Shown here: piece by piece, positions 1 through 9,079 of the stretch
How positions within the stretch are numbered: position 1 is the stretch's first letter
Layout of the letters: each line of letters begins with the position of its first letter
Origin: Pseudomonas sp. MPC6
Lineage (GTDB): Bacteria; Pseudomonadota; Gammaproteobacteria; Pseudomonadales; Pseudomonadaceae
Length of the DNA: 64,000 nucleotides
NCBI RefSeq assembly: GCF_006094435.1
Contig: NZ_CP034782.1
Coordinates: forward strand, 248,001-312,000
Direction of reading: 5' to 3'
Program-made: the position numbers and the translations under genes
Notes under the pieces: generated by a model
Database searches by the model: none
Told to the model about the DNA's origin: nothing
The model's input: the letters and a program-made list of their open reading frames with translations, nothing else

Positions 1-2004
1 CATCGACTCTGTTGCCAGCGCACCAAATGGCTTGAGATCGAACTCGACGCCTGCGTCTTTAATAAGCGAGTGTGCAAGGTAGAGCTGTTCATTGGGCACA
101 TGAAGCTCCCAGCCCAACTCACCGTTGAAGCTAACACGCATGGCAAGTGCTTCAGCATGTCCAATGTATACAGACTTGGCGGTGAGCCAGGGGAAGTTCT
201 GGTTCGACCAATCAGTTCGGGGGGACAGTTTTGCCAGCAGCTCTCTGGACTTGGGTCCCGAAACAACCAAAATCGTATGTGAGTTGGTCATCGGAATGAT
301 CTCAACTCCCTCACTCGGAAGACGAGTTCGCAGCCAGTCCAAATCATGAACCTCAGAGGCTGCCGCTGATCCATACCAGAAACGCTCTTCTGATAATTTC
401 GCCAGAGTGGCTTCACCCGCAACATTACCTTTATCGGTAAGGAAGTAGCACAGACCAATACGACCCACTTTTTTGGGTACATTCCCGCACATCAGGCTAT
501 CCAGCCACTCCGCCGCGCGAGGACCTTTTATTTCATATCTGTTGAAGCCACTTACTTCCATAAGCCCGACGTGTTCATGTACTGCCTTGATTTCGTCGGC
601 GACAACCTGTTCTACATCAGTGAAACGAAAACTGTGCTTGAACTTGAAGTCCGCAGTTGGCTTATAAAACAGTGCCCGCTCCCAACCACTTACCACGCCG
701 AACTCTGCCCCCATCGCTTTTAGCACTGGATACAGTGGGGTTGTTTTCGCCAGCCTACCCGCAGGGCGATGCTCGTGAGGCATGTGAAAACGGAACTCGT
801 TTTGATAATCCTCTACGGCCTTACGGGCCGTAAACTCTGTGTTGGCATGACGGCTGAACCGGGCCGGATCAAGGCACCAGGTATCCCACTCAGACTCACC
901 GTGAACGATAAGTTCCGCCAGGATTTTACCGTGACCTCCGCCTTCGCCCAATCCGGCTCGCAGACCAATAATTGAATAAGCATTTTTCAGACCCGGGGTC
1001 TTGCCCACGAGCGGGTTGCCATCTGCGGAATAGGTGATAGGGCCATTGATAATGCTGTGAATGCCAGTGCGCTCAAGGCAAGGCATGCGCTTGAAGACCC
1101 GCTCCATGTTGTCCAAGCAGCGATCCAAATCATCTGGGCAAAGTGCGTTAACAAAGTTAGGGTCGATTCCATCCATACCCCAGGTTTTACAACGCTGCTC
1201 GTAGATCCCTACCAATAGGCCCTTCTTCTCCTGACGGCTATAAAAATCATCTCTTGGATCTCTCAGCAGAGGGACACGCCAGTCAATAGCTTCCAGCTCA
1301 GGCAATGGCTCCGTCAGGAAATACATATGCTCCATGGATATAACCGGATACTGGACACCCAACATGGCACCGAGTTCGTTGACTCGATAGCCACAAGCAT
1401 TCACGATAATTTCACATGTGATATCGCCATTTTGAGTTTGTACTACCCACTCACTATTGGCTTTTTGGTATACCGCTTCAACCGGATTATGGCGGTATAT
1501 TTCCGCGCCAGCTTTACGCGCTGCACGCGCCAAAGCTTGAGTGAGTTGAGCAGGGTCAATATCACCGTCTAGAGGGTCCCAGAGTCCGCCAAGCAAATCA
1601 TGAGTCTCAATCAACGGATGCCGCCTCGCGCACTCCGCAGCATCTATCAACTCAAAGTCGACTCCCATTCCCTTGGCCAAAGAAATGAAATGCTTATAAC
1701 CATCAATATGATCTTGAGTAGAGGCGAGACGAATACCACCTGTAGCATGGTGATAATTGATTGGGTGCTCAGGGTCCTCCGCCAATTCTTTGTACAGTTT
1801 AATGCTATGGCTTTTCAAGCCAACCATCGTCTGCACTGCACCAAAATTAGTGACCTGGGCGGCAGAGTGCCAAGTCGTGCCTGATGTTAGTTCGTTTCGC
1901 TCGACCAACACTACATCTGTCCAGCCCTCACGAGTTAGGTGATAGAGGGTGCTGCAACCAGCAATTCCACCACCAATAATCACTACCTTACAATGCTTCT
2001 TCAT
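1..2004 (-). CDS. FAD-dependent dimethylglycine/sarcosine dehydrogenase-like protein, 3' end outside window
   Basis: The reading frame is open from an ATG at 2004 to the window edge, giving 668 visible codons with no stop. The N-terminus has a dinucleotide-binding GGGIAG motif at about residues 11-16, and a GTTWHSAAQ segment follows in which the His matches the covalent-flavin His of dimethylglycine dehydrogenases. This is the DAO fold (about 1-370). A middle FAO_M-like part and a GcvT-type folate-binding domain (from about 430) follow; the C-terminal end is missing. Known relatives oxidatively demethylate secondary or tertiary amines such as dimethylglycine and pass the one-carbon unit to tetrahydrofolate. 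The substrate here is unknown. It lies downstream of the sulfonate operon but is separated from it by 487 bases, so it may have its own promoter. Confidence 0.85.
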   Translation of the reverse strand, partial: MKKHCKVVIIGGGIAGCSTLYHLTREGWTDVVLVERNELTSGTTWHSAAQVTNFGAVQTMVGLKSHSIKLYKELAEDPEHPINYHHATGGIRLASTQDHIDGYKHFISLAKGMGVDFELIDAAECARRHPLIETHDLLGGLWDPLDGDIDPAQLTQALARAARKAGAEIYRHNPVEAVYQKANSEWVVQTQNGDITCEIIVNACGYRVNELGAMLGVQYPVISMEHMYFLTEPLPELEAIDWRVPLLRDPRDDFYSRQEKKGLLVGIYEQRCKTWGMDGIDPNFVNALCPDDLDRCLDNMERVFKRMPCLERTGIHSIINGPITYSADGNPLVGKTPGLKNAYSIIGLRAGLGEGGGHGKILAELIVHGESEWDTWCLDPARFSRHANTEFTARKAVEDYQNEFRFHMPHEHRPAGRLAKTTPLYPVLKAMGAEFGVVSGWERALFYKPTADFKFKHSFRFTDVEQVVADEIKAVHEHVGLMEVSGFNRYEIKGPRAAEWLDSLMCGNVPKKVGRIGLCYFLTDKGNVAGEATLAKLSEERFWYGSAAASEVHDLDWLRTRLPSEGVEIIPMTNSHTILVVSGPKSRELLAKLSPRTDWSNQNFPWLTAKSVYIGHAEALAMRVSFNGELGWELHVPNEQLYLAHSLIKDAGVEFDLKPFGALATESM

Positions 2005-2491
2005 GAATTTTCCTTAGTGCGTGTTTATGCGACAACCGCACAACTGACTAGTTAGACACACCGGACCGGTATCCGCGCTAATTGGATGCGTTAACCAAGG
2101 CCACTCAAAATGTAAGCGCTTTCATTTTTAGCACCATTCGACCCATCATGCAATGGGAAACTTAATTTTTTTGGAATATTGAAGATTACTTTTAGAGCAT
2201 GCTGAGATGTAGATTTTCCACTCACCACGATGAAACAACGACTACCGGTATTACCTCTGCCAGATATTAAATGCATGACGTGCTACCAAAGGTGACATCT
2301 CACGTTACTCAGAACTGAGTAGACCGCCCCCCTTAAAATCGGCACTCGTAAAATGTAGTATTTTTTCTTATCCGAACATACAGCCGGAGGGATATGTGTA
2401 CGTCATAAACATCGTGAAGCCACCTTTGTCCCTAAACACCCTACATAACTGATAGAGTGGCCACTCTACTGATAAGGCCTATTGCATTGCC
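2005..2491. other. intergenic region before the DMGDH-like gene
   Basis: This 487-base stretch holds no convincing gene. It is AT-richer than its neighbours and probably contains the promoter of the minus-strand flavoprotein gene. A perfect 16-bp palindrome lies at 2453-2468. I saw no T-tract terminator after the racemase gene. Confidence 0.5.
2453..2468. promoter_or_regulatory. perfect 16-bp palindrome, possible operator
   Basis: TAGAGTGGCCACTCTA is exactly self-complementary. It sits 24 bases past the racemase stop codon and about 450 bases before the next minus-strand gene. It has no loop or T-run, so it looks more like a dimeric regulator site than a terminator. The function is not known. 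Confidence 0.35.
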
Positions 2492-3190
2492 TCAAAGCTC
2501 CGCCAACCTAACAATCTCTGCGGCCAAAATATCAGCTGCATCATATATAGATAATGTAGATATAAGTTGATTGTTAATAACTGAAAGTTCTGTGCATGCA
2601 ACCACAAGGCATTCAGCACCCTGTGCTTCAAGGTTTTTTGCAGCCGCATTGTATGCGTCGATCTGCAGACTAGTACAACGGCGTGCCTTGACGTCACGAA
2701 TCAACTGCATAACTGCTGCCTGACTATCTGCGTCCGGGTAGAGGACCTCAATATTCAGCGAACTGAACCAGGGTTCATAAAGTTCGATTTTCTGTAATGC
2801 ACTTGAGGCCAGCAGTCCAATCTTACGTATTCCCGGCTTCCTTATTTGGACAGTCTTAGCAGTCAGTTCAATAAGGTTAATGACCGGTATTGAGACTGAC
2901 GCAGCCACCTCCCCATAATAGTGGTGTGCGGTATTACAGGGTATTACCAGAAAATCGGCCCCTTGCCGCTGCAGCTCCTTAGCCATTTGCGACATGCACG
3001 GTGCCGGACTTTCCCCCGTACCCTCGATCAGTGCCTTAATCCTCGACGGAATTTTAGGATTGTTATCAATTAGCATGCGAATATGGTCTGCATCATCTTC
3101 GGCAGGCGTAGCCTCAATGACTCGCCGCATCAAATCTACCGTGGCCTCCGGCCCCATCCCGCCAATTATACCGACTATTTTTTCGCGCAT
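2492..3190 (-). CDS. aspartate/glutamate racemase family protein
   Basis: The 232-residue protein matches PLP-independent amino-acid racemases in length and motifs. It has an N-terminal GIIGGMGPEAT motif, and the two catalytic cysteines lie in PCNTAHH (C85) and VACTELS (C199). A conserved NPKIPSR segment (R50) corresponds to the arginine that in aspartate racemases holds the side-chain carboxylate. The ATG at 3190 follows a GAGG ribosome site. It is the last gene of the run that begins with the cysteate sulfo-lyase. Cysteate is a sulfonate analogue of aspartate, so interconversion of D- and L-cysteate is a reasonable inference. Plain aspartate or glutamate racemisation is the conservative alternative. 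Confidence 0.85.
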   Translation of the reverse strand: MREKIVGIIGGMGPEATVDLMRRVIEATPAEDDADHIRMLIDNNPKIPSRIKALIEGTGESPAPCMSQMAKELQRQGADFLVIPCNTAHHYYGEVAASVSIPVINLIELTAKTVQIRKPGIRKIGLLASSALQKIELYEPWFSSLNIEVLYPDADSQAAVMQLIRDVKARRCTSLQIDAYNAAAKNLEAQGAECLVVACTELSVINNQLISTLSIYDAADILAAEIVRLAEL

Positions 3191-3394
3191 TTTTTCCTCT
3201 CAAATTTTCACAAAAGCAACCAGCCCCCCCTTCCTTGAAAGCGACGACATCCAGTCGTCATGTAAACTGAAACAGGAGTGCTTGGCGCAACGAGCGGTGA
3301 CGCTCAATAAATACAACTAGATGGTGCCTGGCAAAACAATCAGCGCACAATCTAATTACCCGGCTATGTGAGGCCCGCTAAGTCGCGAAGGCAG

Positions 3395-4675
3395 TCAGTA
3401 CCCAAATAACTCGGGGATCCAGAGCGAGATCCCGGGAACAAATGCGATCAACATCACCACGAACAATTGAATAACTACGAAAGGTAGCGCCTTTACAGTT
3501 ATTTCCTCGATCGAGACCTTGGCAATACTCGAGCTTATAAACATGTTCTCGCCAAGCGGCGGTGTCGAGAAGCCAATTTCACAACAACATACCAGCACGA
3601 TACCGAAATGAATGGGGTCCACACCGAGGCTGACCATCACGGGCAACAATACAGGCGTCACGATCATGATCGTTGCCAGCGTTTCCATGAACATACCAAC
3701 GAATATCAGAAAGGCGATGACGATTATCCAAATCAGCGTCAAGCTACCTGTCACTTCGAGTAGCGACTGCGCGATCATTGACGGAATGTCATTTTCAACG
3801 AGAATCCGCCCGAACGCCGTGGCGGCAAACATGATGATCAGCACGCGACCAGTCAGCCAGGTCGTGGAGTTAAGCGACTCCTTGAGTCCCTTCCAACTCA
3901 ATTCCTTATGGATGAAGATACCGACAAAAAGGGTATAGAACACGGATACCACCGCAGCTTCGGTCGGCGTAAACAGCCCTGAGTAGATACCGCCCAAAAT
4001 CACCACCGGCGCCATGATCGCCCAAATGCCATCCTTGCAAGCCTTACCCAGAGTACCGGGGGCGTGCGTTTCGCCTGATGCATAGCCCTTTTTCTTGCTG
4101 ATCAGGTAATTACCGATCATCAGGCCCATAGCGAGTAGAACACCCGGCAAGATCCCGGCCAAGAACAGTTTAGTAATGGACTCACTGGCGGTAACGCCAT
4201 AAATGACCATTGGAATGCTAGGCGGAATCACCACCCCCAAGCCACCAGACGACGCAGTCAATGCGGCGGAATAACTCTTACTGTAGCCCCGGTCTACCAT
4301 CGCGGGGATCATCAGCATTCCCACTGCCGCCGTGGTTGCCGGGCCGGAGCCTGAAATGGCACCAAAGAACATGCTGGCCAGGATCGCAGAGAAACCGAGT
4401 CCCCCCGCCATTGGCCCGGCCAGCACTTCCGCGATATGAACCAATCGCTTTGAGATCCCGGCGCACTGCATCAGTGCCCCCGACAGAATGAAGGCCGGCA
4501 AGGCCATGATCGGAAATGAATCGACCGCGTTCCAGGCTATTTGCACCAGGGATACAAAGTCATCACCCGCGGCCAGGTACACGGTGAGCGCCGAGGCTCC
4601 CAGCGCAACCACAATGGGTGCACCAATTAACAGAAAAAATCCAAACATACCAAACAGTATAAAGGGCGCCGTCAT
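3395..4675 (-). CDS. dctM: TRAP transporter large permease DctM subunit
   Basis: At 426 residues this is a normal-length DctM protein, with about a dozen hydrophobic segments and the typical motifs GAISGSGPATTAAVG and PPSIPMVIYG. It forms the sodium-driven translocation channel of a tripartite TRAP importer in the inner membrane. The ATG at 4675 follows a GGAG site. It lies 39 bases behind the DctQ gene, which precedes it in transcription. In known dihydroxypropanesulfonate degraders a TRAP system (hpsKLM) imports the sulfonate. The presence of a cysteate lyase and an HpsN-type enzyme in the same run suggests this one imports a C3 sulfonate. Confidence 0.93.
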   Translation of the reverse strand: MTAPFILFGMFGFFLLIGAPIVVALGASALTVYLAAGDDFVSLVQIAWNAVDSFPIMALPAFILSGALMQCAGISKRLVHIAEVLAGPMAGGLGFSAILASMFFGAISGSGPATTAAVGMLMIPAMVDRGYSKSYSAALTASSGGLGVVIPPSIPMVIYGVTASESITKLFLAGILPGVLLAMGLMIGNYLISKKKGYASGETHAPGTLGKACKDGIWAIMAPVVILGGIYSGLFTPTEAAVVSVFYTLFVGIFIHKELSWKGLKESLNSTTWLTGRVLIIMFAATAFGRILVENDIPSMIAQSLLEVTGSLTLIWIIVIAFLIFVGMFMETLATIMIVTPVLLPVMVSLGVDPIHFGIVLVCCCEIGFSTPPLGENMFISSSIAKVSIEEITVKALPFVVIQLFVVMLIAFVPGISLWIPELFGY

Positions 4676-4714
4676 ATTTTTATTCTCCTATTTGCCCCGC
4701 GAAACAATCAACAC

Positions 4715-5296
4715 TCAGAGTGTTTGAAAAGTCTTATTCTTTTCACGCGACTTCAACGCTTTATCTTCAAGAAGCTCGGCTTCCAGCGCCTCTAAGTCCG
4801 GTTCGTCAACATCATGAAATTTAACGCCCATCACCAGCTTCATGTAGTTCACCTGAACGATACGGATTGATGTCAGCGTAAAAGAGATCGGAAATATAAA
4901 ATAGAGGTAGGCCATCGACCAGTCCAGGGCCGGCGAATGATAGGTAAACTCCATCATTGACTCAATTACCTCGATGCTCTTTACGGTCATCAGCGTATTG
5001 AATGTAACCCAGAACAAATCCGCGAACAACTCAACGCCATTACGCACTTTTTCGGGCATCATCCTGAGATGAAAGGTGACCCGGTTATGTGCCGCCATCC
5101 TGGCGGCATACGAGGCCCCCAAGAAAACAAACCAGACGAAGGCAAAGCGCGACAGCTCTTCACTCCAGTGGATGCCATAGTTAAAACCAACCCGCATCAC
5201 CACCTGAGCAAACAACAGGATAATAAAGCCGCACAGCAGTAACTGGCAGATATAGTTTTCGGCATGATCCAGCAAGTTAATTAATTTCTTAAACAT
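4715..5296 (-). CDS. dctQ: TRAP transporter small permease DctQ subunit
   Basis: The 193-residue protein has four hydrophobic segments and the conserved DctQ pattern (GIHWSEELSRFAFVWFVFLGA, read in part). It is the small membrane partner of DctM. The C-terminus carries an acidic and then lysine-rich tail longer than in many DctQ proteins. It starts at ATG 5296, 101 bases after the DctP stop codon, and belongs to the same transcription unit. Confidence 0.92.
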   Translation of the reverse strand: MFKKLINLLDHAENYICQLLLCGFIILLFAQVVMRVGFNYGIHWSEELSRFAFVWFVFLGASYAARMAAHNRVTFHLRMMPEKVRNGVELFADLFWVTFNTLMTVKSIEVIESMMEFTYHSPALDWSMAYLYFIFPISFTLTSIRIVQVNYMKLVMGVKFHDVDEPDLEALEAELLEDKALKSREKNKTFQTL

Positions 5297-5397
5297 TTGA
5301 TCACTCCCTTAACTGGCTGCCGGACCGAGGCATCACGACCTGCAGTATTATTCTGACCATCGCCACCTGCCAAAGCGCGGCAGGTGAAAATATCGGC

Positions 5398-6396
5398 TTA
5401 CTTCAATTGCTCCAGCACACGGTCAAAGTTCTCCTTGCCACCGATGGTGTCGTAAAACTTTGGCCAGACCTCCTGCTTGGCAATTTCGATCCACTTGTCT
5501 TCATCCTCCAGCTCAAACACCTCGACGCCATTGCGAATCATGTTTTCCTTGGCTTTACCGGCTTCGGCAATTTGGAACATCAACGCATACTGCTGAGCTT
5601 CCAGGCCAGCGCGTGTCACAATCTTGCGCTCATCTTCGCTCATCTTTTTGAAGGTGTTATTGCCGATCAGCAATGGCTGCAGCGAGTACATGTAATGCAC
5701 TTCGGTAAGATAATCCTGTATCTCATAAAACTTCATCGTATTGTTGACGATGTAGGGATTGTCTTGGCCGTCTACCACCTTTTGCTGCAGGGCGGTAAAT
5801 GTTTCATTCCACGACATGGCAATCGGATTGGCACCCCATGCCTCCCAAGAATCAAGCATAATTGGGTTCTGCGGAACGCGAACTTTTAGGCCTTTAGCGT
5901 CTGCCAGATTCTTTACCGGGCGCTTCGAGTTGGTCAGGTAACGGAAGTTCGAATAGGTCCAACCCAGGATGTTAACGCCTACCTGTTTCTGGGCCAGAGT
6001 GTTCCAACGATCCCCCAACTCACCGGTGGTCATGGCGACCGCATCCGAGTGGCTTTTCATGACATAGGGCATGGTCAGTATGCCGAGCTCTTTGGAGAAC
6101 GGCGTGACGTTGCCAATACCCACTACGGCCATGTCCAATGACCCGAGGCGGGCGTTCTGGACCATTTCGGTTTCCGACCCCAGGGAGCCGTTCGGATACA
6201 GGGTGACCTTGAGCTCGCCTTTGGAATAGTACTCAACCAGATCCTTGAAGCGGCTGGCCAGCGCTCCTTGGTCGGAATTCAGAGGATCACCCATCCCCAA
6301 CTTGAAGGTCTTGGCTTGTACCAGGGCTGGCACCGCCGCGGCGATAAACGCTGCAGATATAGCAAACGCGTGAGTCAGTTTAAGTAGACCGTTCAT
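5398..6396 (-). CDS. dctP: TRAP transporter solute-binding DctP subunit
   Basis: This periplasmic binding protein of about 332 residues begins with a clear Sec signal peptide (MNGLLKLTHAFAISAA to about residue 28, ending ALVQA). I choose the ATG at 6396 rather than the longer frame from 6423 because a GAGAG site stands just before it and the signal peptide starts there. The mature part shows the DctP fold motifs (LKVRVPQNP, and WNETFTALQQKVVDGQDNP with the substrate-anion arginine region before it). It would deliver an acidic solute to DctQM; context points to a C3 organosulfonate. Confidence 0.92.
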   Translation of the reverse strand: MNGLLKLTHAFAISAAFIAAAVPALVQAKTFKLGMGDPLNSDQGALASRFKDLVEYYSKGELKVTLYPNGSLGSETEMVQNARLGSLDMAVVGIGNVTPFSKELGILTMPYVMKSHSDAVAMTTGELGDRWNTLAQKQVGVNILGWTYSNFRYLTNSKRPVKNLADAKGLKVRVPQNPIMLDSWEAWGANPIAMSWNETFTALQQKVVDGQDNPYIVNNTMKFYEIQDYLTEVHYMYSLQPLLIGNNTFKKMSEDERKIVTRAGLEAQQYALMFQIAEAGKAKENMIRNGVEVFELEDEDKWIEIAKQEVWPKFYDTIGGKENFDRVLEQLK

Positions 6397-6488
6397 TGTT
6401 ATTCTCTCACTGTTAGCTTTCATCTTATTGGGTCACAAGTTAAGGCTTGCGGCCCACGCTCGTACCTACTGCTGCTACTTGCCCTTGC

Positions 6489-7682
6489 CTAGCTTTGTGT
6501 TGCATCCAGCGCCTCGGCAATGACGGCCACTATCGTCTTGCAATCCTCAACGTCGAATGTCAGCGGCAAGCGCATATCGCACATGGTCTCAAGGACCTTC
6601 ACAGTCTTGGGCAATGAGGGCGTGGAATCGAGGTACTGCCAGCTATCAAAACGGCTGGTATAACCTTTGGGATCGGCATCACCGAACCACTTGATGGTGA
6701 CGCCGTGTTCTTCGCAGCGTTGGATAAAGTCCCACACCGTTCCGGCGCTGAGCTGCGGCAAGGAGAACTGGATCGAACTGCCGACGAAGAACTCAGGCTC
6801 CTTTCGCTGCGGGACGCGGATGCCTGAAATCCCGCGCAGGCCCTGTTCCATCTCCCGATACAGCGCGTTCCAGCGCTCGCACTGGCGATCGAGATTACGC
6901 AGCTGAGGTCGCAGAATCGCCGCCCTCAGGTTGTCCATGCGCCCGCTGTAGTTGGGTGTTTCGAAGCGAATCCGCTCAAAGGCCTCAGGGCCCGGGGCCG
7001 CCGGGTGTCGGTCGTACAGCATATAAGAGCCAGAGTGCATGATCGCCTTGGCCATCAGCTCCTCGTCGTCGGTGATCAGCAGACCGCCCTCGCCGGAGTT
7101 GATGTGCTTGTAGGTCTGGGTGCTGAAGCAACCGACCCTGCCGAACGTGCCACTCTTACGGCCATTCCAAGTTGCGCCCATGGTATGGGCGCAGTCCTCG
7201 ATCACGCAGATGCCATGACGCTCACAAATATCCATCAGCCGATCCATATCCACCAGATGGCCGCGCATGTGCGAGAGCATCAGATAGTGCACATCGTCCG
7301 CCGCTGCCTTCGCCTCAAGGTCGACCAGGTCAATGGTGTAGTCTTCGGTGGTTTCGACCAGCACTGATACGGCGCCGGCATTGTGGATGGCACCGGGAAC
7401 CGGGGCCAGAGTGAAAGCGTTGCACAGGACTTTATCGCCAGCCTTGACTCCGACCGCGCGCATCGCGATATGCAGCGCATAGCCGCCGGAGGCGCAGGCG
7501 AGAGAGAATTTACTTCCACTGTAGGCTGCAAATTCCTGCTCGAGTAGCGCTGTTTCAGTGAGCTCATCGCCTACGGAGTTGTAGCGATGCAGGCGGCCGC
7601 TGCGCATCACTTCCAGTGCGTGCTCGATTCCTTCTTCGGGAATCGGCTCCTGCTGGGTGAACGATTTGGTGAATCTAGTCAT
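6489..7682 (-). CDS. DegT/DnrJ/EryC1/StrS family PLP aminotransferase
   Basis: The 397-residue protein is a class V-like aminotransferase of the DegT family, normally seen in sugar, cyclitol or amino-sugar pathways. The PLP lysine is in FSTQTYKHINSGEGG, and the cofactor-binding aspartate is in IEDCAHTMGA. The start at ATG 7682 is supported by GGAG seven bases upstream. It lies between the dctP gene and the HpsN-type dehydrogenase. Such enzymes transfer amino groups to ketones, so in this operon it could form or remove the amino group of cysteinolate, or convert sulfopyruvate to cysteate. These roles are inferred; a DegT enzyme is unexpected in sulfonate catabolism. Confidence 0.88.
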   Translation of the reverse strand: MTRFTKSFTQQEPIPEEGIEHALEVMRSGRLHRYNSVGDELTETALLEQEFAAYSGSKFSLACASGGYALHIAMRAVGVKAGDKVLCNAFTLAPVPGAIHNAGAVSVLVETTEDYTIDLVDLEAKAAADDVHYLMLSHMRGHLVDMDRLMDICERHGICVIEDCAHTMGATWNGRKSGTFGRVGCFSTQTYKHINSGEGGLLITDDEELMAKAIMHSGSYMLYDRHPAAPGPEAFERIRFETPNYSGRMDNLRAAILRPQLRNLDRQCERWNALYREMEQGLRGISGIRVPQRKEPEFFVGSSIQFSLPQLSAGTVWDFIQRCEEHGVTIKWFGDADPKGYTSRFDSWQYLDSTPSLPKTVKVLETMCDMRLPLTFDVEDCKTIVAVIAEALDATQS

Positions 7683-7727
7683 TACACTTCTCCATAGCGG
7701 GCGCAATGTAACTGGCAGCGGAATTGG

Positions 7728-9041
7728 TTAGTTGTAACGCTGCTGGTCGAACACCTCAAAATCCCATTGGGCATTCGGATAGAACTTACGTAAACGCCAG
7801 TCGCACGCGCGGGCGTGACCTTCCATGCCTTCGACGCGGGAGATCCGCGAACCTGCAGCGCTGAACACCAGATTGGCTTCTTCGCTGAGCTCTTGGTAAG
7901 TGAGCACTTTCATGAACTTCTGCACATTCAGACCGCCGCTGTAACGTGCAGCTTTCTTGGTCGGCAAGATATGATTGGTGCCGGAGCATTTATCTCCGTG
8001 GGTGACGGTGCTGCCTTCACCCAGGAACAACGATCCGTAGTTTTTCAGGTGGGCTTTCCACCACTCCAGATCCTCGGTCATTACTTGCAAATGCTCACAG
8101 GCATATTCATCACTGATCTGCACCACCTCTTCACGATTTTCGCAAAGAATTACGACACCATGATCGCGCCATGCGGCTTCACACACGTCGGCATTGGGCA
8201 TGTCGGCGATGACCTTTGGCATAATTTCGAGCACTTTCTCACCCAGCTCGCGGCTGTCGGTGAACAGCCAGACAGGCGAGTTAGTGCCGTGCTCGGCCTG
8301 TGACACCAGATCGACAGCAATGGTCATTGGATCGGCAGTTTTGTCAGCAATGATCGCCGACTCGGTGGGGCCGGCAAACACATCGATCCCAACCTCACCG
8401 AAGAGCATACGCTTCGCCTCCGCGACGTAGGCGTTACCGGGGCCAACGAGAATATCCGCGGGCCGACCGGTAAACAGGCCGAATGCCATCGACGCGACGG
8501 CGTGAACGCCGCCCATCTCCAGGATCACGTCGGCGCCGGCGACATGCATGGCGTAGGCAACCGCTGGGTTGATGCTGTCACCACGCGGTGGTGAACAGGC
8601 AACGATAAAGGGCACGCCCGCGACCTTGGCCGTGGCGACACTCATCAGTGCAGAAGCGGCATGGGCGTAGCGACCGCCGGGCACATAGCAGCCGGCAGAT
8701 TGAACCGGGAGCACTTGCTGGCCAAGGCGCACGCCTTCTTCAGTTTCAATTTCGAAGGATTTCAGGCTATCGCGCTGCGCCTCGGCGAAACGCTTGACCT
8801 GACGATGGGCAAAGTCGATATCGTCTTTAACTTGTTGGGGCACCTGGGCAATCAATGCCTGCTTTTTCTCTTCGGTGAGAACAAACTCGCCCTGCCAGCT
8901 ATCGAATTGTTTGGCGTACTCCCGGACTGCCGACTCGCCATGACGCTTGATCTTCGCCAGCATTTCTTTGACAGTCGCCTGGATACGCTCATCTTCTAGG
9001 GCTACTTCAGCTTCCGCGGCCGCGCGCTTGAGATATTCCAT
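7728..9041 (-). CDS. hpsN: HpsN-like histidinol dehydrogenase homologue (sulfopropanediol 3-dehydrogenase family)
   Basis: The protein of about 437 residues aligns along its length with histidinol dehydrogenase: SQAEHGTNSP and GDKCSGTNH hold zinc ligands (Gln, His, Asp), YACEHLQV carries the catalytic Glu-His, and EGMEGHARA carries the last zinc His. HisD enzymes perform two successive NAD-linked oxidations of a primary alcohol to an acid. HpsN does this on 2,3-dihydroxypropanesulfonate to give sulfolactate. The ATG at 9041 is preferred over a GTG nine bases earlier because GAGG lies at a proper distance. It is next to an exporter and a cysteate lyase, and no sulfolactate dehydrogenase is present. 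An amino-alcohol sulfonate as substrate is therefore a real alternative. Confidence 0.85.
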   Translation of the reverse strand: MEYLKRAAAEAEVALEDERIQATVKEMLAKIKRHGESAVREYAKQFDSWQGEFVLTEEKKQALIAQVPQQVKDDIDFAHRQVKRFAEAQRDSLKSFEIETEEGVRLGQQVLPVQSAGCYVPGGRYAHAASALMSVATAKVAGVPFIVACSPPRGDSINPAVAYAMHVAGADVILEMGGVHAVASMAFGLFTGRPADILVGPGNAYVAEAKRMLFGEVGIDVFAGPTESAIIADKTADPMTIAVDLVSQAEHGTNSPVWLFTDSRELGEKVLEIMPKVIADMPNADVCEAAWRDHGVVILCENREEVVQISDEYACEHLQVMTEDLEWWKAHLKNYGSLFLGEGSTVTHGDKCSGTNHILPTKKAARYSGGLNVQKFMKVLTYQELSEEANLVFSAAGSRISRVEGMEGHARACDWRLRKFYPNAQWDFEVFDQQRYN

Positions 9042-9079
9042 CTGATCCACCTCAATTCAATATTGGTTAATTGTTCTAC

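Noticed and set aside
3191-3394. Possible terminator between the TRAP and racemase genes
   Set aside because: No stable stem with a T-run was found, so I left the racemase in the operon.
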